DNA of 64,000 nucleotides from assembly GCA_037501455.1 (NCBI GenBank), contig CM074860.1, positions 24,511,001 through 24,575,000 of the forward strand, written 5' to 3'. A program made the position numbers and the translations under genes. This document shows, one piece after another, positions 22,969-33,752 of the stretch (positions are counted from its first letter, which is position 1; each line of letters begins with the position of its first letter). The notes beneath the pieces are model-generated. The model had not been told where the DNA came from. It did no database searches and saw nothing but the letters and a program-made list of their open reading frames with translations. The stretch comes from Lantana camara (taxonomy: Eukaryota; Streptophyta; Magnoliopsida; Lamiales; Verbenaceae).

Positions 22969-24280
22969 TAAACATAACAATTTATACATTCCTTGTATAA
23001 CTCATTCAATTTACAAAATGCGTGTGAAGTGACTCAGACTTAACCCAGTTGAGTGATGAATTTGCATGAATTCGAGCGTTAAATTGAGTATATTTTATGC
23101 CGTTTTAGGAACTTATGTGTGTATTATGCTCCATTTAGGTACTTTTGCGTTGGAGACGAAAGAAATGGCGAAAAGATGCAAATATTGGTGAAATTGGTGA
23201 ATTTTCAATTTAATTTTATGGATTTATTTGATATTAATTTTACGTGATAGGAACTTAAACGCTTTAAGTGGCACTTTCATGCACTTCATATGCATACCTC
23301 GCATTCATGATCATTGCCGGACGTCTATTTGGTTCATATTTGAGTCTAAGTCTCGGGTATTGTCTTCTTTTGTCTCAGAGCCACTTCCGGACGTTGTTAA
23401 GCCCGAGGTTTAGGTGCTTCTTTGCCCGTTTGGCCCCGGTACTTCTCCTATTTTGTTAAGGTGAGGTTAGGATCTTTTGTATTTGATAAGCGACCTAAGA
23501 CCTATTACGTGTTATTTTCTTACCCGTATGCGAATATATATCTTATATATATATATATTAAATACGAGTGCTTAAGCTATGTTATGATTTTGTGATGTAA
23601 GCTTTACGTTTTCAAAATGTGTATAAGTATTGGTATAGGTAAGCTATGTTTTGAAATTCGTTGTTCGTATATGATATGTATAAGCAAGTTGTGCCCCTGA
23701 AAGATGGGAGTTTGGTTTGGTTTGATTTGTTGAGCCCTGGAGACGTGGGTAAGGGAGACCCAGGACGACCAAGGGGTCGCCTGTTATGACCCCTGTGCAC
23801 GCTCTCATTTGAGATATTCACTTTACCCCAAGACTCATTCAATTTACAAAATGCGTGTGAAGTGACTCAGACTTAACCCCAAGACTCGACAGACTCGAAT
23901 CCCCGCCTAGCACTCCAAACCTGTAAGAGAAAACTGAAACAAAACCGGGTTCAGTCTTTAAGAGTCTGGTGGATGTAAAACAGGGCTTAATACAATAATA
24001 TTTCGGGTCTCCTGTGAATTTAAACATAACAATTTATGCATTCCTTGTATAACTATTCAATTTACAAAATGCGTGTGAAGTGACTCAGACTTAACCCCAA
24101 GACTCGACAGACTCGAATTCAGCACTCCAAACCTGCAAGAGAAAACTGAAACAAAACCGGGTTCAGTCTTTAAGAGACTGGTGAGTGTAAAAAAGGTCTT
24201 AATACAATAATATTTCGGGAAATAAACATACACACATGCAAGCTGTAATCCCGTACGAGGTTTTGAAATATTTCCCAACT
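22969..24280. repeat. Tandem copies of a unit of about 225 bp in H LTR, first copy interrupted
   Basis: The block ATTCAATTTACAAAATGCG... occurs at about 22999, 23833 and 24057. Copies two (about 23830-24053) and three (24054-24280) are adjacent; copy one is broken off at 23045. Confidence 0.7.
23046..23819. other. Unidentified block inside H LTR
   Basis: About 0.78 kb that interrupts the first copy of the repeat unit. It begins near TGAGTGATGAATTTGCA and contains GCTCCATTTAGG and GGAGACGAAAG stretches, a style seen at the start of Athila-type LTRs, so it may be a truncated LTR. No matching end or target duplication is visible. Confidence 0.35.
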
Positions 24281-24801
24281 GGGTGAAAACAAAAAAAAAC
24301 AACTCTCGGGATTATAACCATCAATTCCTTCATTCATTACATTCATGAGGTCATTACGTGAGCCTGGCGAGCGGACAAATTCTCCAACCTTCTCCTCGTG
24401 TGTGCAATATATATTCATTCATTACATTAGCGATCACACAACATTCATTTATTCATTCATTCGTTCATAATCATTCATACATAACAATTACACCTTTTTT
24501 CTCCGGTTAGTGAATGGACTCGGCCAAAACACCATCCACCCATTCATTACGGCTAGTGGGGTACATGAATCCCCAAAGGTCTCAGCTTGCATTCCTCGCT
24601 AATCTCCTAGCGAGGGCCGGTATCACCGTAGTTTGGTTGGAACTAGTGCAAGGGATCACCGTCTGCCCTTGCCTCCCCGGATAGCCATATGCACCAAGTT
24701 CTTGGACCCGTGCTTGCATTAATGTTCTCGCCAAAAATCATTAGGTAAGTATACATAAAAGAAAAGGCTTTACGTTCGAAATCATTTACTCTTAAAAAGA
24801 C

Positions 24802-24804
<3 letters not shown>

Positions 24805-24845
<41 letters not shown>
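24805..24845. repeat. AT dinucleotide microsatellite
   Basis: About 20 uninterrupted AT units inside the H LTR. Confidence 0.95.
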
Positions 24846-24849
<4 letters not shown>

Positions 24850-25921
24850 AGCTCAAAGCTTTACACATTGGATATATTGGGTCGAGTTACCTAATAGTAG
24901 AGAAATCCACCTGTTACACCTTACCGAACAATACCAAAAGAAAGAAATACTTGAAGATAGCCTATGAACCCGACACGTCTCCGCCCTGAAGAAAACTGCA
25001 CAAGAAATAACACGGTGCATTCGTGAGACTCAAAACTCGATACGAACTATAAATGTTGCATGACAATGCTTTAACATGATATGATATGCATAAGTGGTAA
25101 CAATGTGCTATGGGGATGTTCATATGCACAATTAATGCCATTTAGACCAGTAAACAATTCAATCTTTCATTACACGAATAGATCGTGTCCGTTCATTATC
25201 ATTCGTTCATTTGTTCAATTCATAACACATCATAATACATGTTAACAATGCATAGGAATTAATTTAAGATGAAAGGAATCCATTAACACATAAAGAAAAC
25301 AATAGTTGCAAAGACAGCCATATTGTAGCATTTAAGTGTTCACATTTTCATTTCATGTTTACACATTGAATTCTCAACATAAAATTCATAAACATATCAA
25401 AATACATCATATATTATCAATTAATCAAACATATGAGTCAATCAAACCACATACGTGGTTCGAGAAAGTGGAAGGAAAGCAAGAAAATGGATTTGAGCAA
25501 GTTTGGTGAAAGCTGACAGTTTTTCATATGCGCAAGCTATAGAAAATGGAACATATCTCAAGTTCTAGAAGCTATAATTAGGTTTTGTTTATCAGATATG
25601 AAACTAGACAAATAGGGATTTCCGAGGATATACATCTTGAATTTTAGTTCAAAGCGATGTGAAAATGGCGAAGGTTTGAAGTTAGATAAAAGCAGATTTT
25701 CGGTGAAGTGGCGACACCAAAATTGATTGATTATATCTCATAATTAAGGAATGATTTTAAGGTGATTCCAATTAGAGAATGATCTAGACTTTAATAGGTT
25801 TAAGTGGTTAAAAATTTAGGTCAATCGGAGCTCATTTGAATAGGAAACGTAGAATGAAACCGAGACAGAAAAAGAATGAAAGGACAAAACGGTAGACGAA
25901 CATTACAAGAGCAAAAAGGGG

Positions 25922-26056
25922 GGTAAGGGGGGTTACACTTTTCAAGGCAAAAATTGGTAATGGGGGTTACCAGAGGCAGGCGATTTTCCCCACAATAAAG
26001 GAACAAGGTAACGGGGGTTACAAATTTTAAGTGCAAACGGGGTAACGGGGGTTACC
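25922..26056 (-). repeat. Array of four palindromes GGTAAC-N4-GTTACC in H LTR
   Basis: Units lie at 25922-25937 (arms GTAA/TTAC only), 25956-25971 (GGTAAT-GGGG-GTTACC), 26007-26022 and 26041-26056 (perfect). They lie 156-297 bp downstream, in element sense, of the minus-strand TATA box at 26218, so they probably fall in the transcribed leader. Confidence 0.8.
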
Positions 26057-26211
26057 CTTGGTAGAAAATTTTCCCCTGTTTCGGCATCTTCTTCTTCATA
26101 GCAAAACAAACATACACACACCGCTGTTCTTGGCAGCCATGAACACAGCAGCAAGACAAAAACTTGGCAACATATTTAAGCATAAAATGGGCAAGAACAA
26201 GGCGAAAAATC

Positions 26212-26218
26212 ATTTATA
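26212..26218 (-). promoter_or_regulatory. TATA box of H LTR
   Basis: Minus strand TATAAAT in the context TGTATAAATGA, about 1.1 kb into the LTR. It is the best TATA candidate I see, judged by sequence only. Confidence 0.4.
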
Positions 26219-27315
26219 CATTCACATATAATAGCCGAGCAAAAGAGGGAAAGGAAAGGATTAACACTCATGCTTCATCTTCAATCTTAAGAAATCAAAG
26301 TTCCAATAATGGCAACTCACCATATACTCAAACACCATGAAAATAAAAGTCATAAATACATTAAAGAAGGTCTTAGGTTCAGTTTTCATGCATCAATTCA
26401 CAACAAATCCAAAGAATGAGCAAGAAGCCATGAAATCTCTTAAACCCTTACTATTCATACAAAATTTCAAATCTATATCAAACCTAGCTAAAAATCTGAG
26501 ATTCATGGATTAAAATGACCAAGAAAGAGTGGAGAAAACAAATATACACTTACCTCTTGAGTTTGACTGAGATTGGAAGAGATTGGAGCTCAAAATCTCG
26601 AGAAAGGAATAGAGGCAGGAATAGTGTTATTTTCTCCTTGAAATGGCTGAGCTTCTCTCTTCTTTCTTGCTTGGTTCGGTTGTGAGGGAGTGATGAAAGC
26701 GTAGGTTTATGTGTTGGTAAGGTGCGGGGCCAAGAATTAGGTAAATAGCTTGAGTATTGAGTGAGTTATGGTTAAAATGGTGAGATGTGGTCATTTAGGC
26801 GCGAGTTCGACTTTTCGTTAGAATTTCGGAGGTCCAAATGAGCTTAGAAAAATATAAGGCTTGTTCCATTGTCTCTGAATCTTCAATTTGAGTCCAACGG
26901 AGGTGAGAGAGTTCTAATTCGTATTCCCGAGCTTAAGATATGCCGCCCGGAACCAAAGGTGGGCTTAATTCTCTTTAGCCTCCATTTTCGTTCCAAAACT
27001 CAAAATAAATCCAAAACCCCAACAAACGAAACCAAAAATATAAAACAAGCATATAGACATGTTCATAACACAAATAACTCCAACATACCAAGTTTTCACA
27101 AAAATCGGAAATCAATTCGGATAGAAACGACACTCAAACATAACCATATAGGCATAAACGTTTCAAGAATTTCACATGAAAATTAATATTCAAATATTCG
27201 AATAATAACAATTAATAAAAGAATTAATATATGAAAGCATATATAATTAATTTAATTGCGCATATTGGTAAACACATACATGATACTTGTACAGCTAAAA
27301 AATCGGGGCGTCACA

Positions 27316-27335
27316 ACCTCTCCCCCTTAAAGAGG
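27316..27335 (-). promoter_or_regulatory. H polypurine tract
   Basis: The minus strand reads CCTCTTTAAGGGGGAGAGGT directly before the TGTGACGCC start of the 3' LTR. Confidence 0.75.
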
Positions 27336-27372
27336 ACCTGTCCTCAGGTCCACTATCTCCCGTGCAAACAAT

Positions 27373-27595
27373 GAGAGAACCCCGTCTCCCACAAGCAACA
27401 CGAAGAGAACCCCATCTCTCGAACAACAATGAGAGAACCCCGTCTCTCACAGGTAGCAAAGAGAGAGAACCCCGTCTCTCGAGCAACAATGAGAGAACCC
27501 CATCTCTCACAAGCAATAAAGAGAGAGAACCCCTCTCGAACAACAATGAGAGAACCCCGTCTGCCACAAGCAACAAAGAGAGAACCCTGTCTCTC
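27373..27595 (-). repeat. PPT-proximal hairpin array of H (eight units)
   Basis: Units of the form GAGAGA-ACCCCG-TCTCTC (plus strand) recur about every 27-32 bp with alternating spacers. Most keep the 6-bp arms; the first, sixth and seventh are damaged in one arm. The array ends about 40 bp from the PPT. A related array occurs in TG. Confidence 0.85.
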
Positions 27596-30443
27596 GAACA
27601 ACAAAATAAAAGAGTCCAAAGCACAAAAATACCATTACATCAAAGAGAAAACACCAAGAAGAAGATATTAGGACATTAATTACAACAATTAATAATCACG
27701 TAGGTCACACAAGGGCAGGTAATAAATATCAATTACATCAATTACAACCATAGCAAAGAACAACGAATATAGTCAATTAGCAAAACATATAGCATCAAGA
27801 AATCATTTAAATTTAAATTGCATGTATGCATATGCCATGAATGTTTGTGTACCGGTCACTATCGTAAAGAGTTTTGAAGTTGGTAGCTTCTTTGCCCAAG
27901 ACATGGTCTAGCCCAAAAGCTGGCTCGGTACTTGACTTCTCTTCAATATCCTTAGTGTGCCCCATGACAAGATGATAGACTCTCTAATGATTCCATTCTG
28001 ACTTTTACTGTTTCTAACCTTCTTCTATATGGCAAAGTTCTTGGATTTCAAATCCTCTATCTTTGTTCGTACTAGTATATACCCTACTCAAAGATATCTA
28101 CTCTTGATGATCCTTAAGTTTCGACCCCACTCTCGGGATAGTCACCATCCCGGTTCATTACCTCATGAATTCTTTCCTAATCAAGTTGAGGCCATCGATT
28201 CCTTACTCGAAGATAAAACCTCCTTGATAATTCCTGAGGCTCAATTCATATTCTTCAATAAGTACCCCTTCCGATTTCTCTCATCTTAGATTCCTTCTCG
28301 GTCATCATAGAAAAATGACTTTATTTGTTATGTGACGTCCCAACCCTCTTTATACTTAGTCGAATCATCTTCCACGAATACCATCACGAAATATAATGAC
28401 TCGGTCTGATCCTCTTTCTCTAGATCTGATCTAAAAGTTCAGCCGAAGCTCTCTCATAGTTCCATTATCTTCAAGATCTGAATTCCATACGTATGGATGC
28501 CCAACGAACCAGTCCCTTCAATACCCCCTAGCCGTCTTCAATCCGAGTATAATAACTTAACTCTCACTTTGATGGTTTAACTGCTAAGCCCATTTTATTC
28601 TTTTACTATCACCATCATTTGAGCTTCCATGTCTTCCATGGCTTGCATTTCTATTGTTCCTACTAAAATACTCTTCAAGCACAACCTTGAATCTTAAGTT
28701 TGTCTCTTGGTCATGCTCTCCCCCTTAAAAAGAATTCCCGATCTCCCCAAAATTATTTCCTTGGGGTGAACAACTCTAGGTGGAAAATGTGTTCGATGGC
28801 CTAGCTCACGTTCACCTAGAAGTGCTTGATCGGAACGACGACCCTTTTTCCCTTGCTTCCCAAACTCCCGTTTAACTCTGTTAAGTTCCCTAACTTGTCT
28901 CATCCAATTTATGTATCCCGAAACTATCCACTTCCGTCTTTGTCCCACTCTATCAACCCAAAATGTTCTGTTTCAACTTTGTTTGATAGGGCTTTGATCA
29001 AAGTAATAGTGGAAGTATTAAACGGGGCGAAATCCTAACAAGTAAACACTAAAATAATGCGTGTTGGGTTAAGGTGCTAAGTGCATGTAGTAGATATTTT
29101 AGACAAAGGAAATGCAACATCGAGGCAAATAATTCAACAAAGAAATATGCAACAATTTAACAATTAGAATATTAAAACACATATAGTAAGAATTTAAATA
29201 ACTAATTGCGACGCATGATGCAAGTGCTATGAATGCATTGAACTTGTCACCATAGTGGTGGCTTTAGCACGACATCCTGTCCTTTGATCTCTATATTGTG
29301 ATCATTGGTTGTAAGATTGAACTTTATTCAACCATTAGTGATACTTTCCCATCCTCGCTTGTTTTCTTGTATCATCGTGTCCCAAAGTCCCAAGAAGATA
29401 ACCCGATTTGAATTCCTCAATGCTCCTTGCTATCTCTGCTTTGCATCCATTCATTGATCCACGATTGTGGTCGTATCCATTAAGCTTCTGTACTTGACCC
29501 CGTTACGAAACCACATCGTTGATGGTTCTCCCTTCCATACATCGTAGTTGGGAAGCTTTTAACAGATCCTAGATATGCTCCCGAACCATTGAGTCTTCCC
29601 GATCTGGCCATCCATTTCGATCACCTGCTTCAAACTCATGTATCCTTTAAGTTGGCGGTTCGGGTCCCCACAATGCACCTATGTTGATAATCTTCAAGAT
29701 TTGTAGGGGGGCTGCAATTAATAAACTCTTCCATGGTTAAAACCTCCTATCATGATATTAAATAGGGCAAATTACATCCAGGTCCCTTGAGGTTTGCCAT
29801 AATTACAATTTAATACCTGTTTTTTCATTTATTACAAAAAAACCCCTATAAACACTGTTTCAGTTGAGGTCCCTGGCGGAATACTGGAAAAGTCAGGCAT
29901 ACACTTTTTCGTGTTTTACAAAAAAGTCCCTGGGAACAGTGTTCATAGGGGTGTTTTTGTAATAAACGAAAAAGTATGGACTAAATTGTAATTATGGCAA
30001 ACCTCAGGGGATCTGGATGTAATTTTCCCTATTGAAGAATGAAATGTAGCTCTATTTTGGGTAGCCCTGAAGGTTCAACACCCGACTTTCAAATCCCATA
30101 ATCTCTTCATTGGTTTGATAGGAGAAACTTGTAGTTGAGGTTGACTGTAGCTTTGATAGCGTGGTAATAATCTAAAATCAAAAACTCAACTCATGTATAA
30201 ATGCATGTGGATTAGTATATGCTTATGGCATATATTTAGACCAATAAACATAAATAAAGTGCAAAGTGCAACACATAATGCAACGAATTTAAAAGTAAAT
30301 CACAAACAACAAGTAATTTCCAACAGTTTGTAACAATTAACTTTAAAAAGTCAATGCAATGCACACATTGACAAGTTGTTCCTATGCCGTACGACCTAAA
30401 CTGACTCAATCACGACTCAAGAACTCCGGTTTTGCAACTTGGA
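27596..30443 (-). other. H internal region, no recognisable coding sequence
   Basis: I see no gag, protease, reverse transcriptase or integrase motif on either strand. A second PPT-like run (minus strand TTTTTAAGGGGGAGAGC) occurs at about 28731-28715. Frames at 28029-28289 and 28694-28948 are not recognised. A MITE sits at 29765-30029. Confidence 0.65.
29765..30029. mobile_element. MITE with terminal inverted repeats of about 95 bp
   Basis: Left end GGGCAAATTACATCCAGG and right end, as reverse complement, GGGAAAATTACATCCAGA. The inverted similarity extends through GAGGTTTGCCATAATTACAA to the ACCCCTAT.AACACTG stretches. It is flanked by TA on both sides (29763-29764 and 30030-30031), compatible with a TA target duplication. 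There is no coding capacity. Confidence 0.8.
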
Positions 30444-30455
30444 GCTCTGATACCA
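30444..30455 (-). promoter_or_regulatory. H primer-binding site, initiator-Met type
   Basis: The minus strand reads TGGTATCAGAGC 9 nt inside the LTR boundary at 30464; this matches the common initiator tRNA-Met site exactly. Confidence 0.85.
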
Positions 30456-30463
30456 CTTAAGGA

Positions 30464-30788
30464 TGTAGCACCCGAGTACGTGATGCCACTCCCGCACTAA
30501 GACCCGACCCGCATATGAAATGGGTGATCCATACACATGCCAGATCAGAGCAAACGGGGACTCACTCACTTGCTATGCTAGACGGGAGCTCAACTTTCAA
30601 AACTAAATAAGCACTCCAATGAAACAATTGCACGTGCGGAAGCGGAACATAAGATCAATCACAAATATAAGCAGTAAGTGATGGGTTCAACTAGCATAGA
30701 TACCCAATCCCGAAATTTCATAAATAAATCATAAATCATAATTTATGGGTTTAAACTGTCCCTAGAAGCCTGTCCCGAATACATAATA
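30464..30788 (-). repeat. H 5' LTR, visible part
   Basis: Homologous to 22639-22975. It breaks off at 30788 where TG begins, so the remainder should lie beyond the right edge of the window. Confidence 0.8.
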
Positions 30789-32197
30789 TGTACCACCCCT
30801 ACACGTGGAGATGCCACACCCCCGCACTATAGGTCAATTCATATACGAAACGGGTAATCCGTACATGAACTAACCTATAGCAAACGGGTGACAAGGCAAT
30901 TAAAAGAACACGCTAGCTAGGCGGGACTAGACCCTCAAATGACAATAAATCCAATACATGAACTCAAAAGCGGAAGCACAATAATATCGTGTCATCACAT
31001 CAATACATTATCATCTTCCAAATAACATTCACATATAAATGTTCAAAACTACTAACATGATACTCCAATATGCTAACACATAAGAGGTAATGCCATGCTA
31101 GACTCAACTAGATGAATGACACGACACGACTCCCGCCTAGCACGCCATGAACAAAATCTGAAAGGCGGAGGCGTCAGTCTGTGAAGACCGAGTGAGGGGC
31201 ATAAATATATATAAACACAAGTAGCATACAAGTTATAATCTTGGGTAAGGTTTTGTAACTAAAATAATATAAGTGCGAAAATAACATAGAACTCACCCGA
31301 GATTACAACTATCAAGTTTAACAGGATAATCATGTTTATTATAACCATCAGTGGCCCTGGCGAGAGGCGTGCACGATCTCCAACCAACCTCGACAGTGAA
31401 CAAGGATTACACTTTCATTTAATTAGGTTACCACACGAGTCATTATAGTGCACACGATCAATAACACGAAATTCTCCTTTCTCCAATGGTGGTGGGTTTG
31501 CAAGGCCCGAACCACCCACGATATCACGTTGCACATCGGGAACATGACTCCCACGTACGGGACTCCTTCCTCCACCAAACCTCCTGGTGGATTCAGGGGG
31601 TATCCCCACGGTTTGAGAGAGGTGTGTGAGTTACCCGTCAGCCCTATGCATTCCCGGTTGGCTCAAACACTCACCCTCGGGCCTATAATACACGATATAC
31701 GATAATTTGCCAAACACGATCACGTTCAATCACGATAACACGGTACATGGCTTGCTTGTAACACGATACACGACTTGCTTTCAATGAACACGGTTTACTT
31801 TTAAAGAGCATGACTTGAGAGTTTAGAAACACTTGTAAATATATATTTATACCATTTGGTCCAAAAGTCACATAAGGTTATACGGGTTCTAAGTAACTAG
31901 CAATTAAACCTCACCTTTACCAATAGAATGCAAGTCGAGACACGGCCTACGGCCCCTACTCCACGTCACGAGAAGATGATCTGTACAAGGGATACATGTA
32001 TACATGAGACTTGACCCTAAATGGACCAAATATGCGAAAATGCAACGAGAAGACATGAAATGTACAATGTAGCATGAAAACATCTTGTTTTATCATGTAA
32101 TTACTCATATAATAGCAATTTGGGATCAAAGAATGCATTGGATCACGGTGCTAAAATTCCAATTTTATACATAATGTTTTGTTCTGCCAGACGACGG

Positions 32198-32421
32198 GGA
32201 ACGGCCGTTCCGGCTCCCCTTTGAAAATGGGAACGGTCGTTCCCGGCCTTCCAAAAGCGTGCCAACGATTTTCATTTTTAAAGTGCGCTGAAGTTGGGAA
32301 CGGCCCTTCCGGTACGCAGGCCAAAATGGGAGCGTCCATTCCCAGGCTCGGCCCCTTATTTTATTTGAAAGAGTGGGAACGACTGTTCCCACAATGCCTT
32401 GAGGCAGGAATGGCGGTTCCC
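32198..32421 (-). repeat. Array of six palindromes GGGAAC-N4-GTTCCC in TG LTR-1
   Basis: Units lie at 32198-32211, 32229-32244, 32295-32310, 32328-32343, 32375-32390 and 32406-32421. The second and fifth have perfect 6-7 bp arms; others carry one or two mismatches. The corresponding arrays are at about 38475-38698, 59477-59700 and 63803 to the window end. Confidence 0.85.
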
Positions 32422-32674
32422 AGTTCCTGCAACTGAAAAACAGAGCAGAAATAGGGGATAGCTACGGGAAACATTAACAAAGCAACAAAGATCAAGTTTG
32501 ATCCCACAAATTTGCAAGAAATCTGGGAAATACGATGCATATATGTTCAAAACCTGATAGTATACCATTTAAACACTTAGTTCATGAAAATCATCAAGAA
32601 CTCCAAGCTTCAAGTTCAAACTCATATTCAAATATATTTCCATGTTTTACAAGAATTGATGCTATAATCATGTG

Positions 32675-32682
32675 TTTATATA
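32675..32682 (-). promoter_or_regulatory. Possible TATA box of TG LTR
   Basis: Minus strand TATATAAA about 640 bp into the LTR in element sense; the palindrome array lies 250-480 bp downstream. Only the motif supports this. Confidence 0.35.
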
Positions 32683-33317
32683 TCACACAAACAATAATTC
32701 ATTCAAACTATGATTTCATAAACCCTAGCCCACAAATATATGATCAAGAACCTTGAATTCATGCAAAACACCCACCTTGAGCTCAAGAAATGGAGAAGAA
32801 AGATAGAGATGATGATCACGCTTCAATTCTTGCAATATTTCTTGAAAAATCTTGATATGAATAGAAGAAATCTTTTCTTATTTGTTGGGGCTGAGGTTCG
32901 GTGAGAAAGGAAGTAAATTGGGAGATGATTCTTGGATGAAATGAGAGCAAAGAAGCTTGGAGATGCATATAACGATTAATCCAATTTTTGAAACATGTGA
33001 AATGCCAATATTTGCTATTTAATCCTTTAATGTTTAAGTTATGCGATTAAGTATGTAATGATTTGAAATATAATCAATTAAGTCCTTGAAAAGTTATACA
33101 ATTTAGTCCCCAAAGTTAGGAAAATAATCAAGTAGGGGCAATTTGGGTAATTAAAGCATTACCGGCAATTGTTTCATATAATAATTATTTTTCTATGACT
33201 TGAAATAATTTTCCAATGATATGATTCTATATATTTTCCTGAAAGTGTACTAAAATTTTAATTTATAAGATTATAATGAAACGTAAGAAATTGATTAATG
33301 AAAATCGGGGCATTACA

Positions 33318-33336
33318 ATTCTCCCCCCCTTAAAAG
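33318..33336 (-). promoter_or_regulatory. TG polypurine tract, internal-1
   Basis: The minus strand reads CCTTTTAAGGGGGGGAGAAT directly before the LTR; the matching tract of internal-2 is at 60597-60615 with one G fewer. Confidence 0.75.
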
Positions 33337-33384
33337 GACCTGGTCCCCAGGTCCACTGTCGAGTTTCAATGATGCACAAGCCAT

Positions 33385-33515
33385 AAGAGAACCCCGTCTC
33401 TTAAACAAAAATGAGAAAACCCCGTTTCTCGGCAAGGGATGAGAGAGCCCCGTCTCTCGAACAAGTTATGAGAGAGCCCCGTCTCTCAGCACGTAATGAG
33501 AGGACCCCGTCTCTC
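33385..33515 (-). repeat. PPT-proximal hairpin array of TG internal-1 (five units)
   Basis: Plus-strand units in order: AAGAGA-ACCCCG-TCTCTT, GAGAAA-ACCCCG-TTTCTC, GAGAGA-GCCCCG-TCTCTC twice, GAGAGG-ACCCCG-TCTCTC. The first two differ from the consensus by a matched change in both arms. Spacers of 10-11 nt are A-rich. Confidence 0.9.
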
Positions 33516-33752
33516 GGACATACACCAAGTAGCAATCCAAAACAATGATAGAAACATTTATCACATAAGAAGCAAGTATAGTCACGCCAATCACATTAAT
33601 TTATCCTTCATACCGAAGCACATTGTTGCTAGCAAAAGTTATATTAATAATAAAATCCATGATGCTCGTGATATGCATGTCTGAAGGTACCGTTCACCGT
33701 GGTTCTTGCCTGTTAAGTGAGCTCTGACCCCCGGTGGACCGCTCTTTCCGTT

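Larger units (their letters stand above)
22639..27315 (-). repeat. H 3' LTR
   Basis: 4677 bp including a 0.8-kb foreign or rearranged block (23046-23819). Contains a roughly 225-bp duplication, a long TA microsatellite, a palindrome array at 25922-26056 and a TATA box at 26218-26212 on the minus strand. The reading frames in it are not recognisable proteins. Confidence 0.75.
22639..30788 (-). mobile_element. H: old long-LTR Ty3/gypsy-like element, non-coding, interrupted at right
   Basis: Read on the minus strand: 5' LTR (30788-30464 visible; the rest displaced beyond TG and off the window), PBS (30455-30444), internal region (about 30443-27336), PPT (27335-27316), 3' LTR (27315-22639). The two LTR copies of the TGTAGCAC... 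end differ at many positions over 325 bp (I estimate around a tenth), so the insertion is old. No gag or pol is recognisable. LTR ends (minus strand TGTGACGCCCCGAT ... GTGCTACA) are related to those of TG. Confidence 0.8.
30789..33317 (-). repeat. TG LTR-1 (complete, 2529 bp)
   Basis: Plus strand TGTACCACCC ... GGGGCATTACA. Contains dispersed ACGATA words at about 31689-31790 and the GGGAAC palindrome array at 32198-32421. All reading frames in it recur as shadows in the other LTR copies. Relative to LTR-2 and LTR-3 it lacks a roughly 17-bp stretch around 31770. Confidence 0.85.

Noticed and set aside
27373..27595. Regular short repeats with spacers, superficially like a CRISPR array
   Set aside because: Spacers are themselves repeated and A-rich, units are imperfect, no cas genes exist, and the context is a plant retrotransposon next to its PPT.
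27295..27679. Frames of repeated REPRLPQ or LLLERGSLSLL type
   Set aside because: They only translate the hairpin repeat array of H.
28029..28948. Frames 28029-28289 and 28694-28948 in H as possible gag or pol relics
   Set aside because: I could not match any retrotransposon motif; the second ends by translating a PPT-like run.
32151..32436. Overlapping reading frames on both strands recurring in every TG LTR copy
   Set aside because: They are produced by the palindromic GGGAAC array and lack any domain; repetition in LTRs explains their recurrence.
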